Source of the DNA: Porphyromonadaceae bacterium UBA3318
Lineage (GTDB): Bacteria > Bacteroidota > Bacteroidia > Bacteroidales > Muribaculaceae
Direction of reading: 5' to 3'
Assembly (NCBI GenBank): GCA_002361235.1
Contig: DESI01000027.1
Span: 1-12,122 of the forward strand
DNA length: 12,122 bases
In this document: piece after piece, positions 6,939 to 12,122 of the stretch
How the letters are laid out: each line of letters begins with the position of its first letter
Numbering within the stretch: position 1 is the first letter of the stretch
Made by a program: the position numbers and the translations under genes
Notes under the pieces: generated by a model
Database searches by the model: none
Seen by the model: only the letters and a program-made list of their open reading frames with translations
What the model was told of the DNA's origin: nothing

Positions 6939-7472
6939 TCAATCATTTAATTTTATAAGATCCTCGGGCACGTCCACCACAATGGTCTCGGAGTCCTCAT
7001 CTATGCTTTCGATAAAATCGTCTATCAGCGGAATGAATATCTCACCCCTGTCGCCTTCCACTACCAGCAATGTATTGATGGTCGAATCATCGATTCTATC
7101 CACAATCCCTAAGAATCCTGCATTTACATCCTCTACGCGGTATCCTATCAACTCGTCTTCAAGAAGGTCTCCCTCCTCCATGTCCATATATTCAAGCAGA
7201 CTCTTGCGCATGCCGTATATCGGTTTGTTCACAAATGCCGTGGCTTCCTCCACATCATCCACTCCCCGCAGTTTGATCAAATAACTGGTCGCTCCCTTGG
7301 AACGTATGCTGTCGGCATAAAACGGCACAAACAGGCCGTCCACAGGTATTACCAGAGGATGGCCGTCCTCAAGATATTCAGGTTCCACATCCAGCAGTGC
7401 GTTCAATTCACCCTTAAGCGCGTGCGTTTTCTGGAACTTGCCTATCTCAATTATTTCTTCCTCCTTAATCAT
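6939..7472 (-). CDS. rimM: Ribosome maturation factor RimM
   Basis: RimM binds the 30S head through ribosomal protein S19 and helps mature the 3' domain of 16S rRNA. The 177-residue product shows the N-terminal barrel signature IGKFQKTHALKGEL (about residues 10-23) and a C-terminal PRC barrel: LLEDELIGYRVED, then GFLGIVDRIDDSTINTLLVV, then EIFIPLIDDFIESID. The protein is strongly acidic, as Bacteroidetes RimM proteins often are. A longer reading adds one residue through TTG at 7475; the ATG at 7472 is the better start because it directly precedes IKEEE and a normal family N-terminus. It lies 68 nt after the murA stop and 4 nt before the next gene, so it is part of the same operon. In many Bacteroidales rimM also follows murA, which agrees with this placement. 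Confidence 0.95.
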   Translation of the reverse strand: MIKEEEIIEIGKFQKTHALKGELNALLDVEPEYLEDGHPLVIPVDGLFVPFYADSIRSKGATSYLIKLRGVDDVEEATAFVNKPIYGMRKSLLEYMDMEEGDLLEDELIGYRVEDVNAGFLGIVDRIDDSTINTLLVVEGDRGEIFIPLIDDFIESIDEDSETIVVDVPEDLIKLND

Positions 7473-7540
7473 CAATGGGTCTGTTTACAGATCTGTTTAT
7501 TTCTATCGTTTGCCTCAACCGTACAGAAGGCAGAAGCATA

Positions 7541-8854
7541 TCACTCTTCTATTCTAATGATTTTCGCTCCCAATTTGTTGAGTCGGCCATCGATATCGGC
7601 ATAACCGCGGTCTATCTGATTGATGTTCTGTATCCGGCTTGTGCCTTTGGCACCCATGGCCGCTATCAGCATCGCTATTCCGGCCCGTATATCGGGCGAC
7701 ACCATATCGGTGGCGCGCAGACAATGGAACTTCCCGGCTCCTATCACCACCGCACGGTGCGGATCGCAAAGTATGATACGTGCTCCCATATCCAAGAGCT
7801 TATCGACAAAGAACAGACGGCTCTCGAACATCTTCTGGTGAATCAGCACACTGCCGCGCGCCTGCGTGGCGACTACCAGCATGATACTGATCAGGTCAGG
7901 CGACAGACCCGGCCACGGCGCGTCGGCTATGGTCATGATTGATTTGTCCATGAACTGGTCTATCTCGTATATCTCCTTCTGGTTCACACGAATGTTGTCA
8001 TCCTCTATCTCCATGCTGACACCTAAGCGGGCGAATGCCTCCGGCATCATGCCTAAATCGCGTACGCCCACATCCTTCAGCAACAGATTGGAGCCTGTCA
8101 TGGCGGCCATGCCCACGAAACTGCCCACCTCTATCATGTCTGGAAGCAGCCTATGGGTGGTGCCATGCAATTCGCTTACGCCCTCTATTTCCAGCAGATT
8201 GGAACCTATACCCGTGATTTTAGCGCCCATGCCCACCAGCATTCTGCACAGTTGCTGTATATATGGCTCGCATGCGGCGTTATATATCACCGTCTTTCCT
8301 TTGGCAAGAACGGCGGCCATCAGTATATTGGCCGTACCGGTTACCGAGGCCTCGTCAAGAAGCATATACGTGCCTCGGAGTCCGTTTTTAGCCGACACCT
8401 GATACGTACGGTATTCCTGATTGTATTCCACCTGTGCGCCAAGTTTGCTGAACCCTACGAAATGGGTGTCCATTCTGCGACGCCCTATCTTGTCGCCGCC
8501 CGGTTTGGGCATCAATGCCTCGCCATAACGGGCCAAGAGGGGTCCGAGTATCATTACAGATCCTCGCAGCGATGCAGCCTTCTTGCTGTATTTCTCACTC
8601 TTAAGATAGTCCAGATTGATGCTGTCTGCCTGAAACTCGCACTCGCGGGGCGTGATATAATGAACCTTAACTCCCATATCCGCCAGCATCGCTATCAGAT
8701 TCCTGACATCCGAAATTTCCGGCAGGTTCGTAATCGTCACCTTGTCACTGGTCAGCAATGTGGCGCATATCACTTCCAGCGCCTCGTTCTTGGCGCCGTT
8801 GATACTTATCTCGCCATGCAGCGCATGACCGCCCTCAACTATGAAACTGCTCAT
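7541..8854 (-). CDS. murA: UDP-N-acetylglucosamine 1-carboxyvinyltransferase MurA
   Basis: Transfers enolpyruvate from phosphoenolpyruvate to UDP-GlcNAc, the first committed step of peptidoglycan synthesis, in the cytoplasm. At 437 residues it is slightly longer than the E. coli enzyme. Visible residues: the substrate-site Lys22-Asn23 (GAKNEAL), Arg97 in SLRGSVMILGPL, the mobile active-site loop PGGDKIGRRRMD (118-129), the general-base Asp320 in GLSPDLIS and the C-terminal SPDIRAG (386-392, Arg390). The loop position filled by Cys115 in E. coli MurA is Asp121 here. Cys-to-Asp enzymes are known in Mycobacterium tuberculosis, Chlamydia and Borrelia to stay active but escape fosfomycin alkylation. 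The start ATGA overlaps the DUF4290 stop by 4 nt, indicating translational coupling. Identity is certain; fosfomycin insensitivity is inferred from the substitution. Confidence 0.97.
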   Translation of the reverse strand: MSSFIVEGGHALHGEISINGAKNEALEVICATLLTSDKVTITNLPEISDVRNLIAMLADMGVKVHYITPRECEFQADSINLDYLKSEKYSKKAASLRGSVMILGPLLARYGEALMPKPGGDKIGRRRMDTHFVGFSKLGAQVEYNQEYRTYQVSAKNGLRGTYMLLDEASVTGTANILMAAVLAKGKTVIYNAACEPYIQQLCRMLVGMGAKITGIGSNLLEIEGVSELHGTTHRLLPDMIEVGSFVGMAAMTGSNLLLKDVGVRDLGMMPEAFARLGVSMEIEDDNIRVNQKEIYEIDQFMDKSIMTIADAPWPGLSPDLISIMLVVATQARGSVLIHQKMFESRLFFVDKLLDMGARIILCDPHRAVVIGAGKFHCLRATDMVSPDIRAGIAMLIAAMGAKGTSRIQNINQIDRGYADIDGRLNKLGAKIIRIEE

Positions 8855-9441
8855 TTCTTATGCTTCTTCTTCGATTGCTGCGCCTGAGGCGTCTCTTTGA
8901 AATCGCACAGATAATATTGCTCCGGGTCCAAAGATATCTTGCCACCTGAGAAGAAAGCCAGATCGCGCAGAATCCGCGCATCGTCCACACCTTCCTTATT
9001 GTTCAGTTGCATCACCTTCTTCATGTGGTTGGCTATTGTCAATATCAGGTCGTCGCGTTCCGGACCTTCCTCCATATCCGCTATCACCGGTATCATCTTC
9101 TCCACATACTTGCCGTAATGGCGTAAGGCTATATGACCGGATGTATAGGGAATGCAATCAGGCTTCGGATTAATCGCTTCAGCGGTTATCAACTCGTATG
9201 GAGCGTCTACGTCAAGACGACATCCCGACATTATCTGCATCTGATCCCATATCTTGGACATGTCGTTGTCATCGCCTATCAGCTCTGGAAACAGATTAGC
9301 CATTACATCGGCTATCGCGTACGCGCAATTGTTACGCTCCTCACGGTCCTCCAGATGCACACAGTATTCTATCAGAGTCTGGATTGTGCGTCCAAACTCA
9401 GGAAGTCGTAATTTTTCGTTATCTGTATTATACGGAATCAT
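8851..9441 (-). CDS. DUF4290 domain protein
   Basis: Member of the DUF4290 family, Bacteroidetes proteins of unknown biochemical function commonly found directly before murA. From the ATG at 9441 it encodes 196 residues, starting MIPYNTDNEKLRLPEFGRTI, which fits the family's usual N-terminus (M-x-YNT...LPEYGR-like). The remainder is largely helical and charged, with a PYTSGHIALRHYGKYVE segment in the middle and a lysine-rich end QSKKKHKK. There is no signal peptide or membrane helix. A reading from TTG at 9477 would add 12 residues, but those bases form the promoter, so this start is rejected. The -7 element ends only 5 nt before the ATG, implying a leaderless or nearly leaderless mRNA. It overlaps murA by 4 nt. 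A role linked to cell-wall synthesis is suggested only by this neighbourhood. Confidence 0.92.
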   Translation of the reverse strand: MIPYNTDNEKLRLPEFGRTIQTLIEYCVHLEDREERNNCAYAIADVMANLFPELIGDDNDMSKIWDQMQIMSGCRLDVDAPYELITAEAINPKPDCIPYTSGHIALRHYGKYVEKMIPVIADMEEGPERDDLILTIANHMKKVMQLNNKEGVDDARILRDLAFFSGGKISLDPEQYYLCDFKETPQAQQSKKKHKK

Positions 9442-9446
9442 ATATG

Positions 9447-9478
9447 CAAAAATAGTCAATTCAATCCATTTAGACAAA
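9447..9478 (-). promoter_or_regulatory. Promoter of the DUF4290-murA-rimM operon
   Basis: On the minus strand TTTG (9478-9475) is followed after exactly 20 nt by TATTTTTG (9454-9447), a full match to the Bacteroidetes consensus TTTG-N19/21-TAnnTTTG. Five bases (CATAT) then precede the ATG at 9441, so transcription should start at or next to the start codon. The -33 element begins 8 nt after the GH31 stop, with no terminator between, so read-through from the GH31 gene is possible as well. Confidence 0.82.
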
Positions 9479-9485
9479 CGTCACC

Positions 9486-11777
9486 TCAATATTTTACTGT
9501 TTTAAGCGTGCTTTTGTCTATGCGGGATGTGGATAGCGCAGGTTTAACAGTCGGAATTTCCGCACCCTTACGCACCATGATTATGCAATCCAGCTCTCCC
9601 TCTGGAGTCAGCGAATGCCAACCGGGCGCATACGTTTTTCCGGACTGATAGTTCACCCATTCCTGTCCTGCCGGCAGGTAGACGTTCCGTTTTTTGGCCT
9701 GCGTAAGCAACGGCGCCACCAGAAATTCCTTGCCGAACATATACTCATCTTCAATCTGCCACACTCCCGGATCCTCGGGAAACTCCACCTGCAAGGCGCG
9801 GAACATCGGCCATCCGTTGGCCACGCATTCCTCCGCCTCTTTCACGATGTACGGCATCAGCGAATACTTCATTTCGGCGCATTTGCGGAAATAATCGGTA
9901 AATTCCCTATTATAGAGCCACGGTTCAGTAGGTGGTGCGCCGTGGGCGCGTGTATGCGAGGTCAGGAAGCCCATGGGCAGCCAGCGGCGATACAGTTCCT
10001 CAGGTGTAGAAGTAACGAAGCCTCCCATATCATGGCTCCAGAAACTGAATCCGCTCATACCCAACGACAACCCCGCATGGAGCGTACCGAGCATTCCTGT
10101 GTTCGTACTTGCGGCATCTCCGCCCCAATGCAACGGATACCGTTGCGAACCGCTCCAGGCGGAGCGTGCCCAGATTATGTTGTCGCTTTTTACTTTCTTC
10201 GTAATGTCTGCCACAGCCTTGTTGTAACGCACAGGATAAAGGTTATGCTCGTACAGACCGCTGCGGCCGTTGGCATAGATGCCGTCCAGGGGAGCCGCCT
10301 CGCCGAAATCAACCTTGATCGCGCCTACACCCATCTCAAGCAGTTTCCCAAGCTGATCCTGATACCATTTCACTGTCTTGGGATTGGTGAAGTCAAGCAC
10401 GGCATCCTCGTAGGGCAGCGTACCGCGACCGTTGCGAACGGCCATGCCTTCGTCTACAAGAGTATTGAAATACTTATTGCCGGGCACAAAGTATGGCAAT
10501 TGCCACAGGCAGATCTTGAAACCATCCTTGTCAAGATCCTTTATCATTTTGGCAGGGTCATTGAATCGTGCCGGCGAGAATTCATAATCGCACTGCCAGT
10601 CCACGTCAAACCATCCGGTATCGAAATGAATCACGTCTGCAGGTATTCTGTTTGCACGTAATTGCTTGGCCACTTCGCGACCTTCGTCTTCAGTGAAATA
10701 ACTGATGCGACTCATCCATGTGCCGAACGACCATAGCGGCGGCATTTCGGGACGCCCTGACAATGCTGTGTATTCGCTCAGTATCTCCTTCGGAGTGCCC
10801 CAGAACAGGAACATATCCAGATCCTCGTCTTTCATGAACAGTTTGTTGGCACCGATGTAACTCTGGCCGACGTCAACTGTCAGCGGAGCTGCTGTATGGA
10901 TGAATGCCCCGTATCCGAGATTGCTGAAAAAGAATGGTATCGGCTTATACATGTCCGGAGATTCCGGCCCCTGCGGATCAGTGACGAACAGATTCAGCTT
11001 CTGTCCTACCTTATTAAGTGGACCCGGAGCTTCGCCGAAACCGAATATCCGTTCCGTCGGCTGGATGGAGAATACGGGATTTATGGACCGTGAATTATCC
11101 GAGCCTCGTTTTATGAAACTGAACGGAGGCACCTTTATCTGTGTGGAGTCGTTATCGCTCCATACACGGCTGCGTGTAAGCTCATTACCCTCCCTGTCAT
11201 ACATTATCAATCTCCAGGGATCTGCCTTTATTACAAGCTTGCCATAAGCGGAACTATACACTATGTCTTTTCCCACCTTAGTCACTTTCCAGTCCTTGGC
11301 ATTTACAGCCACCGGGCCTGCAAGCATAGGAGAAAGGCTGTCCGGCCACTCAGTAGTTACCGACGAGGTATGCATACGGAACCGTAATGTACGAGCATTG
11401 ACCGGTTCAATGCTGAATCCAAGTTCCGGATCCTGAGGATATGCAGTATTCGGGAAGTCAAGACTTTTCAGAGGCTGATGCAGATATGTATTTGCATTGA
11501 ATGCCTGACGAGGCATCAACTGCTGACGCTTCCATACCGCAGTTCCCCTACCGGTCTTGGTATCAAACGACGTCAACGAATCGACAAAGAAATACGTATT
11601 TGTAAAGTCTGAGAAATCTCGGCTCACATCAATTGACTGATCAAGCAGATATGCATTGCCACCATTTGTCCTTGTATCGGCCATTATAGTCGGAATTGGC
11701 AGCATCATTGCCGCCGCAGCGACCACTGCCAGCGTCCTGATAGTTCTTGTGTGTTTCATTGTCTTGTCGTTTTTCAT
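9486..11777 (-). CDS. Secreted GH31 glycoside hydrolase, alpha-xylosidase-like
   Basis: Retaining alpha-glycosidase of family GH31, 763 residues. A signal peptide (about 1-33: basic KHTRTIRT, hydrophobic LAVVAAAAMMLPIP, cleavage after IMA) sends it to the periplasm or beyond. An N-terminal beta-sandwich (about 90-330) with FGFGEAPGPL at 245-254 precedes the catalytic barrel (about 345-660). The nucleophile is Asp490 in IKVDFGEAAP and the acid/base is Asp554 in HWGGDAAS. SGFSFWSHDMGGF (575-587) is a conserved substrate-site block. C-terminal beta domains run from about 665. The KVDFGE nucleophile motif is closer to YicI-type alpha-xylosidases than to the WNDMNE form of alpha-glucosidases, so xylosidase activity on xyloglucan-type oligosaccharides is the best guess; alpha-glucosidase or alpha-galactosidase remain possible. 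An internal ATG at 11759 would also keep the signal peptide. No SusC/SusD pair is nearby, so it stands outside a visible polysaccharide locus. Confidence 0.93.
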   Translation of the reverse strand: MKNDKTMKHTRTIRTLAVVAAAAMMLPIPTIMADTRTNGGNAYLLDQSIDVSRDFSDFTNTYFFVDSLTSFDTKTGRGTAVWKRQQLMPRQAFNANTYLHQPLKSLDFPNTAYPQDPELGFSIEPVNARTLRFRMHTSSVTTEWPDSLSPMLAGPVAVNAKDWKVTKVGKDIVYSSAYGKLVIKADPWRLIMYDREGNELTRSRVWSDNDSTQIKVPPFSFIKRGSDNSRSINPVFSIQPTERIFGFGEAPGPLNKVGQKLNLFVTDPQGPESPDMYKPIPFFFSNLGYGAFIHTAAPLTVDVGQSYIGANKLFMKDEDLDMFLFWGTPKEILSEYTALSGRPEMPPLWSFGTWMSRISYFTEDEGREVAKQLRANRIPADVIHFDTGWFDVDWQCDYEFSPARFNDPAKMIKDLDKDGFKICLWQLPYFVPGNKYFNTLVDEGMAVRNGRGTLPYEDAVLDFTNPKTVKWYQDQLGKLLEMGVGAIKVDFGEAAPLDGIYANGRSGLYEHNLYPVRYNKAVADITKKVKSDNIIWARSAWSGSQRYPLHWGGDAASTNTGMLGTLHAGLSLGMSGFSFWSHDMGGFVTSTPEELYRRWLPMGFLTSHTRAHGAPPTEPWLYNREFTDYFRKCAEMKYSLMPYIVKEAEECVANGWPMFRALQVEFPEDPGVWQIEDEYMFGKEFLVAPLLTQAKKRNVYLPAGQEWVNYQSGKTYAPGWHSLTPEGELDCIIMVRKGAEIPTVKPALSTSRIDKSTLKTVKY

Positions 11778-11789
11778 TGGTCAATTACC

Positions 11790-11800
11790 GTAAGGCTTAC
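11790..11800. promoter_or_regulatory. Small dyad in the GH31 gene leader
   Basis: GTAAGGCTTAC is an 11-base dyad (GTAAG-G-CTTAC) lying between the predicted start of transcription and the GH31 start codon. This is a usual place for a repressor-type operator. It is short, occurs once, and no regulator gene is adjacent, so the assignment is weak. Confidence 0.25.
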
Positions 11801-11823
11801 CGCAGAATGATATTGATAATTCA

Positions 11824-11831
11824 CAAAGTTA
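11824..11831 (-). promoter_or_regulatory. -7 promoter element for the GH31 gene
   Basis: The minus strand reads TAACTTTG, a full match to TAnnTTTG. Transcription would start near 11818, about 40 nt before the ATG at 11777. A TTTG -33 box is not seen at the expected distance, so the promoter may depend on an activator or on the A/T-rich tandem repeat just upstream. Confidence 0.6.
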
Positions 11832-11856
11832 ACACTTTATCTCTCTTATCCGCATA

Positions 11857-11876
11857 TTTTAATATTTTTTAATATT
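11857..11876. repeat. Tandem TTTTAATATT upstream of the GH31 promoter
   Basis: TTTTAATATT occurs twice in immediate tandem (11857-11866 and 11867-11876), a period of one helical turn. It lies about where an UP-like element would sit relative to the GH31 -7 box. The A/T tracts are in phase and should bend the DNA. Binding by RNA polymerase or a DNA-bending protein is an inference. Confidence 0.45.
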
Positions 11877-11992
11877 ACAGCGTATTATAGGTAACAGTTC
11901 AGCAGACGCGTCGAGGTAGTCTTTCCTGTATAAAAAGCCTTCTGCTTAAGCAAGTAATGGTATGCACATAATCAGTTGATTTTGCGAAATAT

Positions 11993-12034
11993 AGATACGA
12001 TTTTATTGGGTTATGTCAAATAAAATTCGTATCT
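11993..12034. repeat. Inverted repeat overlapping a plus-strand promoter
   Basis: AGATACGATTTTATT (11993-12007) and AATAAAATTCGTATCT (12019-12034) are inverted copies differing only by one extra T in the right arm, with an 11-base centre. The right arm overlaps the candidate -7 element at 12030-12037. This may be an operator, or part of the end of a mobile element. Confidence 0.55.
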
Positions 12035-12037
12035 TTG
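12005..12037 (+). promoter_or_regulatory. Candidate plus-strand promoter at the right end
   Basis: TATCTTTG (12030-12037) matches TAnnTTTG on the plus strand, and ATTG (12005-12008), three of four bases of TTTG, lies 21 nt before it. Transcription would begin near 12043, pointing out of the window and away from the GH31 gene. If correct, the downstream protein would start after this point, for example at the in-frame ATG at 12106. Confidence 0.5.
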
Positions 12038-12122
12038 TATCTGTAAAACAACAGGTTGACGACATAACAGAAGCGCTTCGCGGGCTGTCCGCGCAGATTG
12101 AGTCGATGCAGAAAACCATCGA
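12013..12122 (+). CDS. Start of a coiled-coil protein, cut by the window edge
   Basis: This frame is open from ATG 12013 to the end of the window (36 codons). The segment VDDITEALRGLSAQIESM and onward has hydrophobic residues in a strict 3-4 spacing (V, I, L, L, I, M, I), as expected of a coiled coil, which supports the frame as coding. A second in-frame ATG at 12106 lies about 63 nt after the predicted start of transcription and could be the real start, since the first ATG is upstream of the -7 element. N-terminal coiled coils of this kind occur in IS66-type transposases, among many other proteins, and an inverted repeat lies just before it, but no transposase motif is within the window. Identity is unknown. 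Confidence 0.4.
   Translation, partial: MSNKIRIFVSVKQQVDDITEALRGLSAQIESMQKTI

Noticed and set aside
7473..7475. rimM start at TTG 7475
   Set aside because: The next codon is ATG and gives the usual N-terminus; the TTG adds only one residue.
7476..7540. Possible regulatory site between murA and rimM (TCTGTTTACAGA and CAGATCTG)
   Set aside because: The dyads are very short, there is no promoter match, and the genes fit a single operon.
8153..8887. 244-codon plus-strand frame opposite murA
   Set aside because: It is antisense to the conserved murA frame and shows no protein signature.
9442..9477. Longer DUF4290 protein starting at TTG 9477
   Set aside because: The start is non-ATG, the extra bases form the promoter, and the product from 9441 begins as the family normally does.
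9615..10661. 348-codon plus-strand frame opposite the GH31 gene
   Set aside because: It lies wholly within the GH31 catalytic region on the other strand, shows no domain or promoter, and is explained by the codon composition of the real gene.

Overview
The window looks like chromosomal DNA from a Bacteroidales bacterium, probably of the Muribaculaceae/Prevotella-like part of the order. The grounds are several promoters of Bacteroidetes form (TTTG, about 20 nt, TAnnTTTG), a DUF4290 gene (a family typical of Bacteroidetes) directly before murA, a secreted protein with a short type IX-like C-terminal tail, a MurA with the PGGD active-site loop, and starts without clear Shine-Dalgarno sites. All nine complete genes lie on the minus strand, so transcription runs from high to low coordinates. 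One partial reading frame on the plus strand runs off the right edge.

In transcription order: a secreted GH31 glycosidase, probably alpha-xylosidase-like (11777-9486), has its own promoter. Just after it a near-perfect promoter (9478-9447) starts a compact housekeeping run: DUF4290 protein (9441-8851), murA (8854-7541, 4-nt overlap), rimM (7472-6939), a small very acidic protein of unknown function (6934-6614) and a periplasmic OmpA-C-domain protein (6642-5950, 29-nt overlap). The run joins the first committed step of peptidoglycan synthesis, 30S ribosome maturation and a probable peptidoglycan-binding protein. After a palindromic gap comes a more AT-rich gene for a secreted Ig-like protein with a sorting-type tail (5870-4533), closed by a 12-bp hairpin. 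Next are an exported NlpC/P60 cell-wall hydrolase (4241-3627), with a good promoter, a structured leader and a 13-bp terminator hairpin, and then uvrA (3381-544) for nucleotide excision repair.

The first 543 bases hold no recognisable gene, but contain a long hairpin and several short direct and inverted repeats. The last 110 bases carry a candidate promoter inside an inverted repeat and the start of a coiled-coil protein, possibly the N-terminus of a transposase, though this cannot be settled here.

The most useful observations are: MurA has Asp in place of the fosfomycin-reactive Cys; the DUF4290-murA transcript appears leaderless, which also corrects that gene's start; UvrA lacks half of its first zinc module; and the nlpC leader folds into two successive hairpins. 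No phage, CRISPR, tRNA, rRNA or complete insertion sequence is visible, and I found no clear new multi-gene system.
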